A stretch of DNA of 52,439 bases from Granulicella sp. S190 (GTDB taxonomy: Bacteria > Acidobacteriota > Terriglobia > Terriglobales > Acidobacteriaceae). This document shows, piece after piece, positions 26,427-36,500 of this stretch. Where the stretch lies: the NCBI RefSeq assembly GCF_009766095.1, contig NZ_LMUD01000019.1:215877-268315 (forward strand). Reading direction: 5' to 3'. Position 1 is the stretch's first letter; every line of letters begins with the position of its first letter. The notes under the pieces were generated by a model, which made no database searches, was not told the DNA's origin, and worked only from the letters and a program-made list of their open reading frames with translations. A program made the translations under genes and the position numbers.

Positions 26427-27218
26427 ATGGTCTGGACTCTCGCCCTTGCAATGTACTTCCTTCAGGAAGATCCCTCTGCCGCACCTCCCGTGGCCTCCAA
26501 CACCGGCGCCCTCGTGGAGATGGTTCACAATAGCGGTCCCGTAGCCTTTGCCGTTCTTATCATCCTGCTCCTGGCCAGCATCTTCTCGTGGGCCATCATG
26601 CTCTCGAAGTGGTCCAGCTTTGGCAAAGCACAGACGCAGAGTCAGCGCTTCCTCCGCGCCTTTCGCAAATCCACACGCCTTAGCGAGATCGCAACCGTAG
26701 CCGATCAGTTCAAGCCCAGCCCGCTCGTCGCAGTCTTCACCGAAATTCACGATGAGTACCAGCGCCAAAACGGCGGACGCGGCCTCCCCCGCAACCCGGT
26801 CGCTCTCGAGCGCGCCGCTCAAACCGCCTCCAGCGAAGCCCTCACCAACATGGAGAGCCGTATGACCTGGCTGGCCACAATCGCCGCCATCGCTCCGTTC
26901 ATCGGACTCTTCGGCACCGTCATGGGCATTATCGACGCCTTTCATGGACTAGGCACCGCAGGCGCAGCAACTCTCCGTGCGGTCGCACCAGGCATCTCGG
27001 AGGCACTCATCACCACCGCCGCCGGATTAGTCGTTGCCATCCCCGCCGTCGTCGGCTACAACCAGCTCACCGCACGCCTCCGCGAGTTCGGCGCCCGCAT
27101 GGACGACTTCGGCCGCGAGCTCCTCAACGCCATCGAGAACGCGGCGATGATAAGCCCGCCAAGCTCGCCTCAACCCCCGCAACAGCAGCCTGAAGAGCTC
27201 CGTCGGAGGACCTTCTAG
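26427..27218 (+). CDS. tolQ: TolQ/ExbB-type proton channel subunit
   Basis: A 263-residue inner-membrane protein of the MotA/TolQ/ExbB family, which forms the proton-driven motor with TolR. Three membrane segments are visible: VAFAVLIILLLASIFSWAI (about 40-58), LATIAAIAPFIGLFGTVMGI with the conserved pore sequence, and ALITTAAGLVVAIPAVVGYN. The frame is open to a TTG at 26370, but ATG 26427 gives a normal short N terminus. The gap to tolR is 2 bases. First gene of the Tol-Pal set, so TolQ rather than ExbB. Confidence 0.92.
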   Translation: MVWTLALAMYFLQEDPSAAPPVASNTGALVEMVHNSGPVAFAVLIILLLASIFSWAIMLSKWSSFGKAQTQSQRFLRAFRKSTRLSEIATVADQFKPSPLVAVFTEIHDEYQRQNGGRGLPRNPVALERAAQTASSEALTNMESRMTWLATIAAIAPFIGLFGTVMGIIDAFHGLGTAGAATLRAVAPGISEALITTAAGLVVAIPAVVGYNQLTARLREFGARMDDFGRELLNAIENAAMISPPSSPQPPQQQPEELRRRTF

Positions 27219-27220
27219 CG

Positions 27221-27634
27221 ATGGCCTTCTCTGCCAAGGGACGCACTCAGACCGCGCTCGCCGAGATCAACATCACTCCGCTGGTCGACGTCGTCCTCGT
27301 GCTCCTTCTCATCTTCATGATGACCGCGCCCGTTCTTCAGTCTGGTGTCGAGGTCGCGATTCCCAAAACGCGCTCGGTCAGCCAGCTCACGGAAGAGCGC
27401 ATGGTCGTCACCATCGACCGCGAGCAGAACGTCTTCCTGCAGGACAAGCCAGTCAACGTCAACCAGCTTCCCTCGCTCCTCAGATCCACCGGCAAAGCCG
27501 ACCCCTCCAAGCGCATCATCTATCTGCGAGCCGACGAGCGCGTTCCCTTTGGCGCCTTTGCGTCGGTCATGGATGCCGTCAAGCAGGCCGGCATCACCAA
27601 CATCAGCATCGTCACCCAGCCGATCCAGAAGTAA
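27221..27634 (+). CDS. tolR: TolR/ExbD-type motor subunit
   Basis: 137 residues. A short cytosolic N terminus with EINITPLVDVVLVLLLIFMM holds the single membrane helix and the proton-carrying aspartate of ITPLVD. The periplasmic domain follows (VVTIDREQNVFL, RADERVPFGAFASVMDA), matching ExbD/TolR. GGAGG in the end of tolQ serves as ribosome binding site. The stop is 10 bases before the probable start of the tolA-like gene. Confidence 0.94.
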   Translation: MAFSAKGRTQTALAEINITPLVDVVLVLLLIFMMTAPVLQSGVEVAIPKTRSVSQLTEERMVVTIDREQNVFLQDKPVNVNQLPSLLRSTGKADPSKRIIYLRADERVPFGAFASVMDAVKQAGITNISIVTQPIQK

Positions 27635-27644
27635 GGAGAGTGAC

Positions 27645-28433
27645 ATAGACACCTCTCTCACATTCAGTCGCAACCATCAGGACAAGATCGGCTCGAACCT
27701 CTTCGGCTCGTTCGTTCTGCACGGCCTCGTCGCCGCCATTCTCTTCGGCTGGGCTTTCTTCTTCAACAGAGGCCACAACTGGGGAGAGAGTGCCTCGAAT
27801 GCCGGGGCCATCCAGGCCACCATGGTCTCCTCGCTTCCTCTTCCGCCCACGCAGCGCACCTTGGACACCGGCGTCCTCACCTCAGAAGCGCCAAGCCCTG
27901 CACCCGTCATCACCAAGGAAAGAACCGAACCGCCGCCAGCTCCAAACGAAGTCGCCATCCCGGAAAAGATCACCAAACCCATTAAGACCGCAGAAAAAGC
28001 TGCACCGACTCCCCCAAAATATATCCAGCCGGTCACCCCTCCACCAACCAAAGCAGTCACAGGGGAGACCGCTGGAATCCGAATCGCTCAGTCTACCCTT
28101 GAAGTAAAGAACGGCACCGCCAGCGTCTCTGTAGAAGACCGCACCTTTGGCGAGCGCTTCGCTTACTACGTCAACATCGTCAACAGCAAAGTCGCTCAGA
28201 ACTGGTACACCGCAGAGGCGGATCCGCGTGCCTCCATCGGCAAAAGCACCACCATCATCTTCGACATCAACCGCGAAGGAGTTCCCTCGAACGCACGTGT
28301 AGAGACGCCCAGCGGCTCTCCCAGTCTCGATACCTCGGCAATCCGAGCCGTGCAACGAGTCGACGGCTTCGGCCCCCTGCCTCAAGGCGATCATATTACT
28401 GTCGAATACACCTTTCACCTGCATCCACAATAG
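27645..28433 (+). CDS. TolA/TonB-like energy-transducing protein, apparent ATA start
   Basis: A 262-residue protein linking the TolQR motor to the outer membrane. One N-terminal helix (FGSFVLHGLVAAILFGWAFFF) is followed by a proline- and lysine-rich linker (about 75-150) and a TolA/TonB C-terminal domain (VNSKVAQNWYTAEADPRAS to the end). The open frame runs back into tolR, but no ATG, GTG or TTG lies between the tolR stop and the membrane helix. The codon placed correctly behind GGAG (6 bases apart) is ATA at 27645. Starting there gives DTSLTFSRNHQDKIGSN before the helix. Either ATA is used or the base has been mutated or misread from ATG. The gene is otherwise intact. Confidence 0.85.
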   Translation: MDTSLTFSRNHQDKIGSNLFGSFVLHGLVAAILFGWAFFFNRGHNWGESASNAGAIQATMVSSLPLPPTQRTLDTGVLTSEAPSPAPVITKERTEPPPAPNEVAIPEKITKPIKTAEKAAPTPPKYIQPVTPPPTKAVTGETAGIRIAQSTLEVKNGTASVSVEDRTFGERFAYYVNIVNSKVAQNWYTAEADPRASIGKSTTIIFDINREGVPSNARVETPSGSPSLDTSAIRAVQRVDGFGPLPQGDHITVEYTFHLHPQ

Positions 28434-28531
28434 TCGGAAGAGCGTAGTCCTATTCGAAGACTCTAGTGGTAACCACCGTCGATGACATCAAACACCCCTT
28501 TCAATCATTTTTGCGTCTAACATAGGACATA

Positions 28532-29902
28532 ATGCATAGACCGAAACGAACGCCAGCCAGCCGGCCAGTTCTCCTATATAGCTTCGTAGCTTTGCTCTTC
28601 TTTCTTGCAGGCAATGTCGTATCGCACGCTCAGGAAGGCTTCAAGACCGAAACCTCCAGCGGTGTCTCGAACATCCGCATCGCTGTAGCTGACTTCAAGC
28701 CTACCTCAGACGATCCTCAGACCTCCGGCTTCAAGCACACCTTCGACGCGACCCTTTTCGCTGACCTCGCCAACGCCGGCATCTTTGACATCGTCTCCAA
28801 GAGCCTCCTTCCACAATCCACTCCAGGCGCACCCGCCGAAATAAAACTCCAACAGTGGGCCGACGCGCCGGCCTCCGCGGCAATGGTCGCCTTCGGCAGC
28901 TTCGGAGTCCAGGGCAGCAGGATTACCTGCAACGGCTTCCTCTTCGACGCCAAGAATCTTCAGTACCCACAAGTCCTCGCGAAGCAGTACAGCGAGGAGG
29001 CGACCGACGACTCCGCACGTCAGATCGCACACCGCTTCGCCGATGAGATCATCTTCCGTCTCAGCGGAGGCAGCCAGGGCATCGCCGAGAGCAAGATCTT
29101 CTACGTCAAGCTCTCCGGCGGCGAAAAAGAGATCTGGCAGATGGACTACGACGGCGCCAACCAGCACGCGATAACTCATCTCGGAACCGTCTCGCTCTCA
29201 CCACGCATCTCGCCGGATAACTCCCGGCTTGCCTTCTCTTCCCTTGGCCGCGAAGGCTTTCAGATCCGCATGTTCTCGCTTGTGCTCAACCGCATGGTGA
29301 ACTTCTCCGAGACCGGTGGCACGAACCTCTCACCGGCATGGTCGCCAAACGGAAAAGACATTGCCTACTCCTCCTCGCGTACCGGCGACCCCGAGATCTG
29401 GATCTCCGACTCCAACGGGGGGTCCACCCGCCGTATCACCAGCTTCCGTGGCCCCGATGTCTCGCCCGTCTTCAATCCCCGCACCGGCTCACAGATCGCC
29501 TGGATCAGCGGCCGCACCAACCTCCCTCAGCTGTACGTCATGGACATCGACGGCGCTAACGTCCAGCGTATGACCGACGGAGGCTATGCGACCTCGCCCT
29601 CCTGGTCTCCTAACGGACAGTTCCTTACCTTCGCCTGGGATCGCAAGTATGGTCCCGGAGCTCCTGGTGGGCAGGACATCTATGTCATGGAGATCGCCAC
29701 CAAGCGTTGGATTCAGCTCACCCACGACGGCGGCCGATGCGACTTTCCCTCATGGTCTCCCGATGGCCGGCACATCGTCTATGCCAACTCCCCAGACGGA
29801 AAGGCCACTCACATGAAGATCATGACCATGCTGGCCGATGGTACCCAGAAGCGTGAGCTTACCGGTGCAGGTGCCGACATGCCCAACTGGAGTTGGAAGT
29901 AA
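28532..29902 (+). CDS. tolB: Tol-Pal system beta-propeller protein TolB
   Basis: A 456-residue periplasmic protein with a signal peptide (VLLYSFVALLFFLAGNVVSHAQ). The N-terminal domain (about 40-185) has IRIAVADFKPTSDDP, and the C-terminal six-bladed propeller shows repeated WSPNGK/WSPDGR blades, for example SPAWSPNGKDIAYSSSRTGD and FPSWSPDGRHIVYANSPDG. TolB passes between Pal and the colicin/TolA side during envelope constriction. AGGA lies 5 bases before the ATG; a 98-bp gap separates it from the tolA-like gene. Confidence 0.95.
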   Translation: MHRPKRTPASRPVLLYSFVALLFFLAGNVVSHAQEGFKTETSSGVSNIRIAVADFKPTSDDPQTSGFKHTFDATLFADLANAGIFDIVSKSLLPQSTPGAPAEIKLQQWADAPASAAMVAFGSFGVQGSRITCNGFLFDAKNLQYPQVLAKQYSEEATDDSARQIAHRFADEIIFRLSGGSQGIAESKIFYVKLSGGEKEIWQMDYDGANQHAITHLGTVSLSPRISPDNSRLAFSSLGREGFQIRMFSLVLNRMVNFSETGGTNLSPAWSPNGKDIAYSSSRTGDPEIWISDSNGGSTRRITSFRGPDVSPVFNPRTGSQIAWISGRTNLPQLYVMDIDGANVQRMTDGGYATSPSWSPNGQFLTFAWDRKYGPGAPGGQDIYVMEIATKRWIQLTHDGGRCDFPSWSPDGRHIVYANSPDGKATHMKIMTMLADGTQKRELTGAGADMPNWSWK

Positions 29903-29978
29903 CAGGTTTTTTCGTACCTGCGGAAACGCTTCGCAGACAACTTGATGTCTACTATTACTGATTAGCAGGAGAGATTCG

Positions 29979-30740
29979 ATGAACGTAATGCAAGCAGGAA
30001 TTCGCAAGTCCTTGGTGATCGCAGCAGCCCTCGTTGCCGTAGGGGCAGTCACGGGCTGCCACAAGAAGGCCAGCGGAATCGACCCCAACGCGCTCGGGCC
30101 TGCGCCTGCCGCACCGGCCGCCGCTCCCACCGCAACAATCACCGCCGACCCGCTCGCCATCGATCTCGGTCAGTCGGTCATCCTCAACTGGCGCACTCAG
30201 AACGCGACCACGGTCACTATCGATGGTATCGGAGACGTGAGCATCAACGGCACCCAGACCGTGTCGCCGGCTAACTCCACCAACTTCCATCTCACCGCCA
30301 AAGGCGATGGCGGCACGACCGAAGCCAACGTTCGTGTGACTGTTCGAGTTCCAGTAGCCCCAACTGCTCCAGCGGATGCAGACATGGGTAGCGAAGCCGC
30401 CTTCCACCAGAACGTGCAGGATGTCTTCTTCGACTACGACAGCTACGATCTTCGTCCCGACGCGACTGCATCCGTCTCCAAGGCCGCGGCCTATCTTACC
30501 GCTCACCCCGCCATTCGCGTGGTCATCGGCGGCTACTGCGACGATCGCGGTTCTGCAGAGTACAACCTCGCCCTCGGCGAGAACCGTGCCAATGCCGCGC
30601 GTACAGCTCTAATCGCTGCAGGAATTCCGGCAAGCCGGCTTCGGGTCATCAGCTACGGCAAGGAGAAGCAGTTCTGCACCGAGGAGAACGAAAGCTGCTG
30701 GCAGCAGAACCGCCGCGGTCAATTCTCCCTGGACAAGTAA
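29979..30740 (+). CDS. pal: Peptidoglycan-associated lipoprotein with an Ig-like domain
   Basis: 253 residues. The lipobox AVTGC puts lipidated Cys27 at the mature N terminus. The OmpA-like peptidoglycan-binding domain is at the end: DVFFDYDSYDLRPDA, then GGYCDDRGSAEYNLALGENRA with the conserved D and R that hold diaminopimelate. Between the two, residues about 50-125 form an extra domain with the pattern of a bacterial Ig-like fold (ADPLAIDLGQSVILNWRTQN, VTIDGIGDVSINGTQTV), which ordinary Pal lacks. AGGAGA precedes the ATG. A hairpin terminator follows the gene. Confidence 0.95.
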   Translation: MNVMQAGIRKSLVIAAALVAVGAVTGCHKKASGIDPNALGPAPAAPAAAPTATITADPLAIDLGQSVILNWRTQNATTVTIDGIGDVSINGTQTVSPANSTNFHLTAKGDGGTTEANVRVTVRVPVAPTAPADADMGSEAAFHQNVQDVFFDYDSYDLRPDATASVSKAAAYLTAHPAIRVVIGGYCDDRGSAEYNLALGENRANAARTALIAAGIPASRLRVISYGKEKQFCTEENESCWQQNRRGQFSLDK

Positions 30741-30778
30741 CCCGCTAACCCACAACAGGCATAATCCGCCATCACATT

Positions 30779-30808
30779 CCCCTGTCCTGATTCAAGGACA
30801 GGGGTTTC
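30779..30808 (+). terminator. Terminator between pal and cpoB
   Basis: CCCCTGTCCT, loop GATTCA, AGGACAGGGG, then TTTCT: a perfect 10-bp stem 39 bases past the pal stop. cpoB therefore probably has partial read-through or its own promoter. Confidence 0.75.
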
Positions 30809-30895
30809 TGCTAACCTGACCGCAACTCTTCTTATGCCCTCTGCGACACGCCGTACGAGGAACCGAAGTAAAACAGAAAGCCGAGCGTCTCTGAC

Positions 30896-31900
30896 ATGAT
30901 CAAAGCAAAGCAAACCCTTCACAGCAGATTCATCGCACTGGCTGCTCGCATCGTCTCTATCTCTCTGCTCGCGGCTGTTGTCTTCTGTTCTTCGCCGGCC
31001 TTCGCCGTAAGCAAGGACATGGTGCAGCTTCAAACCCAGATTCAGGAGCTGCAGGACGCCATCGCCCGCCTGCAACAGTCCAACGACGAGCGCATGGGGG
31101 TTATGAAGGACATCGTCCAGCAGAGCGCCGACTCCATTAACAAGATGTCCATCACCATCAGCACGCTGCAGAAGCAGATGCAGGCCCAGCAGGAGGCGCA
31201 GAGCGGCAAGGTCGATCAGGTCTCCGGACAGATTCAATCCCTCAACGACTCCGTCGACGAGATCAAGGCGCGTATCGCCACCCTCCAGAAGTTGATGCAG
31301 GATGTTCAGAGTCAGCAGCAGTCCCTAAGCGCCGGCATGCCTCAGCCCAGCGGTTCCGCAGCAGCCTTGCCTGCCAACCCGCCCTCCACGACAACCGCGC
31401 CGCCGCCCACTGCCGCCCCTATCGGCAAGAAGGGTAAACCCTCAGCCAGTTTTCCTCAGGCCGCCGATACACCCGGCCCCGCCGTTACAACGGGCCCTGC
31501 CGTCCCGCCTGCGGACGAGCTGTACAAGACAGCCCTGGGCGATTACATGGCCGCCAAGTACACCCTCGCATCCTCGGAGTTCGGCGACGTCGTCAAGAAC
31601 TACCCCGACAATCCCCTCTCAGGAAACTCCTTCTACTACCAGGCCGAGATCGACTACCGCGACGGCCGCTATCCTGCAGCCATCAAGTCCTTCGACTCCG
31701 TTCTCGAGCAGTACCCCGACAGCAACAAGGTTCCCGCCTCTCATCTCCACAAGGGCATGGCACTCTTCACTCTCAAGGAGAACGAAGCCGGCACCCGCGA
31801 GCTCCGCACCCTCATCCAGCGCTTTCCCAACTCGCCGGAGGCCATGCAGGCCCGCAGCAAACTCAGCGGCATGGGAATCCCCGTTACCCCCAAGCACTAG
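30896..31900 (+). CDS. cpoB: Cell division coordinator CpoB/YbgF-like protein
   Basis: 334 residues with an exported N terminus (VSISLLAAVVFCSSPAFA). A long coiled coil (about 45-155, rich in Q: MVQLQTQIQELQDAIARL) mediates self-assembly and TolA contact. A P/A/T-rich linker follows, then a TPR domain (ELYKTALGDYMAAKYTLASS, YQAEIDYRDGRYPAAIKSF, NEAGTRELRTLIQRFPNS). CpoB links Tol-Pal to peptidoglycan synthesis at the septum. Its position after pal matches the usual order. It converges with the DapA-like gene 3 bp away. Confidence 0.93.
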   Translation: MIKAKQTLHSRFIALAARIVSISLLAAVVFCSSPAFAVSKDMVQLQTQIQELQDAIARLQQSNDERMGVMKDIVQQSADSINKMSITISTLQKQMQAQQEAQSGKVDQVSGQIQSLNDSVDEIKARIATLQKLMQDVQSQQQSLSAGMPQPSGSAAALPANPPSTTTAPPPTAAPIGKKGKPSASFPQAADTPGPAVTTGPAVPPADELYKTALGDYMAAKYTLASSEFGDVVKNYPDNPLSGNSFYYQAEIDYRDGRYPAAIKSFDSVLEQYPDSNKVPASHLHKGMALFTLKENEAGTRELRTLIQRFPNSPEAMQARSKLSGMGIPVTPKH

Positions 31901-31903
31901 ACG

Positions 31904-32956
31904 TCAGTTCCGCATCCCCTGCATCAGCGCCTCGATCTCAGCCCGTTCTTCTCCACTCAGCGGAAGCAACGGCAGACGCGGCCTTCCTCCGAAATACCCA
32001 TTCAGATCACATCCAAATTTAATCCCCGCCACTCCAAGTTGTCTCTCGACCCTTGCAGCCACATCCTGGAGCCTTACCTGCTTCTCCCGTGCCAATCCCT
32101 CATCCCCATCCTTCCATGCCGCCAGCACCTCATAGCAGGCCTGCGGAGCCGCAGCGGCGAACGCGGGCATCGCTCCCACTGCACCCTGCCGCAGACTCTC
32201 CAGCATTCCACCCGTAGCCCCCGCCAGTATCTGAAATCCAACCACCTTCGTCCGCGTCACCATGGGCTTCGAGTGAGCAACCGCCACAGCCGCGCCGCCA
32301 TCCGTCAGTGACGTAGCCAGGATCAGATCTTTCGCCTCCGATCCCTCACTTCGGCTCTCCATTCGCCCAGTCACAGCCGCAAAGACCGTCGTAACCGTCA
32401 CAGTATGCTTCACGTTCGCGGAACCTGCTTTGATCGCCTCGATCCATCCGCGATCTCCCGCCCCATCGACGATCCCAATGATCTTCGAGTGCCTCGCAAG
32501 CTCGATCACGCTCTCTTCAGGCAGTATGGCGCCATCCTGTGAATTCGAACTGCACAGCAGCACAGGCAAAACCGATTGATCAGCAACCGCCTGAAAGTAT
32601 GCAATCAGTTCTTTCGTGCGATCCTGCCGCAGTATCGAAGGTCTCCTCACCAGCACAGCATCGTACCCGTACTCCGCAGCCGCCTCCGCCAAATCAAGCG
32701 TCCCAGCCACGCTATCGCGCGAAACCCCTGCTATCAGCACCTTCTCTACTGTGGCTACAGCAGCAACACTACGCAGCACATGTCGCGTCTCCTCGTCCGA
32801 GAGCATCGTCCGATCTCCCGTTTCGCCCAGTGCCACCAGCCCTGCGGCAGGCGTCTTCGAGTAGCGCATCACATTATGTTCCAGCTTAGGCAGATTCAGG
32901 CGTCCGTCGGGATAAAACGGTGTAGTCAGCGGTAGTTGAAGACCATCAAGCAGCAT
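31904..32956 (-). CDS. DapA-superfamily protein lacking the Schiff-base lysine
   Basis: A 350-residue TIM-barrel protein of the dihydrodipicolinate synthase/N-acetylneuraminate lyase superfamily, recognisable from LQLPLTTPFYPDGRLNLPKLEHNV, AGLVALGETGDRTMLSDEE and the length of each strand. The key positions are changed. The strand normally reading GIKEATG reads GIVDGAG, so the catalytic lysine is Val163. The catalytic tyrosine after LPxIL is Cys135, and the GTTGE loop is GETGD. A normal Schiff-base aldolase reaction is thus impossible. It is on the opposite strand to cpoB and has no co-directional neighbour before carB, whose stop lies about 620 bp away on the same strand, with a plus-strand gene between. 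Role unknown. Confidence 0.8.
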   Translation of the reverse strand: MLLDGLQLPLTTPFYPDGRLNLPKLEHNVMRYSKTPAAGLVALGETGDRTMLSDEETRHVLRSVAAVATVEKVLIAGVSRDSVAGTLDLAEAAAEYGYDAVLVRRPSILRQDRTKELIAYFQAVADQSVLPVLLCSSNSQDGAILPEESVIELARHSKIIGIVDGAGDRGWIEAIKAGSANVKHTVTVTTVFAAVTGRMESRSEGSEAKDLILATSLTDGGAAVAVAHSKPMVTRTKVVGFQILAGATGGMLESLRQGAVGAMPAFAAAAPQACYEVLAAWKDGDEGLAREKQVRLQDVAARVERQLGVAGIKFGCDLNGYFGGRPRLPLLPLSGEERAEIEALMQGMRN

Positions 32957-33073
32957 CTCTCTATTCTAAGAGTGAATCCGCAAATCATGCGATCAGGGCT
33001 ACTCATGCTACGAAAGATGTAAGAGCAACGCGCATCGCAACGATCCACTTGAAGTAATCTGTCTGTTGCAGCC

Positions 33074-33559
33074 ATGATGAACGGACGGGACATCTCGCAA
33101 GGCAAGTCTCTCGGCGACCTCGGCCGCGAAGCCTTCTGGTTTCTCACCCATACGCTTATCGCCGTGGCGATGCTGGCGCTCGTCATCGTGGTCATCTCGA
33201 TAGGTCATCCTGACTCAGACTCCATCGCTCCCAAGGCACTCGCAACGTTTCTCGCAGCCCTGATCCCCATGATCGGCGGAGCCATCGTGGCTCGCCTCCA
33301 GCACAACGAGATCGCACCCTACACCTGGATCTCGGGCTTGGTCATCTTCTCTATCGTCTGCGTCTGGGTGCTAGACCTGCCCACCGGCAAAGGCCTCTGC
33401 GAGAACTGTGGAGCGGTCGACAAGCTCTGGCGCACCTTCTTCACCTTCCGTCACGGAAGCGGCCTCATGGGGGGAGACGGGCTCCTCATCGGCACCTGGC
33501 TCCCCCTCTCCATGGTCGGCTACGCCGTCGGGGCCAGGCTCGCGCAGGATCCCTACTAG
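33074..33559 (+). CDS. Small multi-pass membrane protein, unknown function
   Basis: 161 residues with about four hydrophobic segments (AVAMLALVIVVISIG, LATFLAALIPMIGGAIVA, ISGLVIFSIVCVWVLDL, LLIGTWLPLSMVGYAVGA). A loop between the third and fourth has GKGLCENCGAVDKL, a single CxxC pair. I do not recognise a family. It may start at ATG 33074 or the next ATG at 33077. No strong ribosome binding site is visible; it converges with carB. Confidence 0.7.
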   Translation: MMNGRDISQGKSLGDLGREAFWFLTHTLIAVAMLALVIVVISIGHPDSDSIAPKALATFLAALIPMIGGAIVARLQHNEIAPYTWISGLVIFSIVCVWVLDLPTGKGLCENCGAVDKLWRTFFTFRHGSGLMGGDGLLIGTWLPLSMVGYAVGARLAQDPY

Positions 33560-33577
33560 CCAGCCTCTCCGCAGCTT

Positions 33578-36500
33578 TTATTTGACCGTAACCATCGCAT
33601 TTACCTCACCCGCAATCCTGTTCGCGTGAAGTGTCTGCAGTGCGACCACGCTCAAAGTTCCACCCTGCAAAGCAGAGATTCCCTCAGCCGCCGCACGCGC
33701 CGCCGCCAGTGTCGTAATCGTCGGAATTCTCGCCATTACCGCAGCTCGGCGAATCGCCTTCTCGTCGAAGAACGTATCCTGCCCGCGCGGTGTGTTCACG
33801 ATCAGTTGAATCCGGTCCCCCTTGATCAGGTCGACCACATTCGGACGCCCTTCTTTCACTTTGTAGACACGCTCTGGCTGCAGCCCAGCCTGCTCGAGCA
33901 CAATCGCTGTCCCATGGGTCGCCACCAGGTGGAATCCCATCTCCACAAAGTCCCGCGCCAGTGAAACTGCACCTTCCTTGTCGTGGTCATTCACGCTCAG
34001 AAACACAGTCCCCTTCAGCGGCAGCACCTGTCCCGCTGCAATCTGCGCCTTCGCAAATGCCTCACCGAAGTTATCCGCAACTCCCATCACCTCGCCCGTC
34101 GACTTCATCTCGGGACCAAGCACCGTATCGACCCCCGGGAACTTGCCCCACGGAAACACTGGCGACTTCACAAAGAAATGCGACCCCGTCTCCAGATCCT
34201 TTCCACTGGCAACCTGCTCCGGCAGCAACTCTTTTAGCTTCCGCCCCACCATAATCCGCGAGGCGATCTTGGCCAGCGGAATCCCCGTCGCCTTCGAGAC
34301 ATAAGGTACCGTCCGCGAAGCTCGCGGGTTCACCTCGATCACATAGACAGTTCCACGCTGGATTGCGAACTGAATATTCACCAGTCCGCGCACGCTCAGT
34401 GCCATTGCAAGCTTGCGTGTGTACTCGCGAATCGTCTGCATCACACTCTCACTCAAATCGACCGCAGGCAACACGCACGAAGAATCCCCCGAGTGAATGC
34501 CCGCCTCTTCGATATGCTGCATTATCCCGGCGATCAGTACATCGTCGCCATCGCACAGCGCATCCACATCGCACTCCACCGCATCTTCCAGGAAGTGATC
34601 GATCAGGACCGGCCGCTCTTGCGAGTACTCAATCGCAGTCGACATGTACCTGACGATTGCCTCATCGTCATACGCGATCACCATCGCGCGACCGCCCAGC
34701 ACATACGAAGGCCGCACCAGCACCGGATACCCCACGCGGTTCGCTCCCGCCACAGCCTCTTCCACGCTTGTCGCAATCGCGCCCTCAGGCTGCGGAATCT
34801 TCAACTCCTCGATCAGCTTGCCAAACCGCTTCCGATCCTCGGCAAGATCGATCGACTCCGGCGACGTGCCAATGATTGGCACGCCAGCCTTCTTCAGCGG
34901 AAGCGAAAGGTTCAGCGGAGTCTGTCCTCCGAACTGCACAATCATGCCGATCTCAGCGCCCGAAGAGGCCTCATGCTCGTACACGCCTAGCACATCCTCC
35001 AGCGTCAACGGCTCGAAGTACAGACGGTCGCTCGTGTCATAGTCGGTCGACACCGTCTCCGGATTGCAGTTCACCATGATGGTCTCGTACCCATCCTCGC
35101 GCAGCGCAAACGCAGCGTGGCAACAGCAGTAATCGAACTCAATTCCCTGCCCGATCCGGTTCGGCCCACTCCCCAGGATCAAAATCTTCTTCTTCTTCGT
35201 CGGCGGCGCTTCGTCTTCTTCGTCGTAGCAGCTGTACAGATAAGGCGTGTAGCTCTCAAACTCACCCGCGCATGTATCCACCATCTTGTACACCGGCATC
35301 ACATTCAGCTTCTTCCGCAACGCCCGCACTGCCGCCGTTCCCTCCGCTCCGGTCAATCCCCAACCGGCGGCCAGCCGCTCATCCGAGATCCCCATCCGCT
35401 TTGCCGTACGCAGCTGCTCTGCCGTAACCTCCGCCATCGGCACTCCACCGAGTGCTTTGATCTCATCGGTGATCTGCTTTATCTGGTGCAGGAACCACGG
35501 GTCCATTGAAGTCATGCGCGCAACCTCGCGCACCGTCATTCCCCGCTCAAACGCATAGCGGATGTAGTTCAAACGCTCTGGATGCGGCGTCACCAGCCGC
35601 TGCGTCAGCCGGCGCGGCTCAATATCATCTGCAGTTGCCTTCTTTCCCGTCTCTAGCGATCGCACCGCCTTCATCATCGCTTCCTTGAAGGTCCTGCCAA
35701 TCGCCATCACCTCACCAACGGACTTCATCTGTGGTCCCAGAACCTCATCCGCACCAGGAAACTTTTCAAACTGCCACTTAGGAATCTTCACCACGACATA
35801 GTCAATCGTCGGCTCAAAACAAGCCGGCGTCGCCTTGGTAATGTCATTCTGAATCTCATCAAGCGTGTAGCCCACCGCCAGCCGTGCCGCGATCTTCGCA
35901 ATCGGAAACCCGGTTGCCTTACTCGCCAGCGCCGACGAGCGCGACACGCGCGGATTCATCTCAATCACCGTCATGCGACCGTTCAGCGGATTCACCGCGA
36001 ACTGCACATTGCTCCCGCCCGTCTCTACGCCAATCTCACGAATCACCCGGATCGCGGCATCCCGCATCACCTGGTACTCGCGATCGGTCAGCGTCTGTGC
36101 TGGAGCGACCGTAATCGAATCCCCCGTATGTACGCCCATAGGATCGAAGTTCTCGATCGAGCAGATGATGATGACGTTATCGTTCAGATCCCGCACCACC
36201 TCCAGCTCATACTCCTTCCAGCCCAGCACGCTCTCTTCCAGCAGACACTCATGCACCGGCGAAAGATCCAGTCCTCGCGACAAAATCTCCATCAGCTCTT
36301 CGCGGTTGTAAGCAATCCCTCCACCCGAACCGCCCAGTGTGAACGATGGCCGAATCACCACAGGAAACCCGATCTTTGCAGCAAACTCCAACCCATCGCG
36401 AATGTTGTTGATCAGCGCAGACCGCGGCATATCCAGCCCGATCTTCGTCATCGCATCCTTGAACAGCAACCGGTCCTCAGCCTTTTTGATCGCCTCGAGC

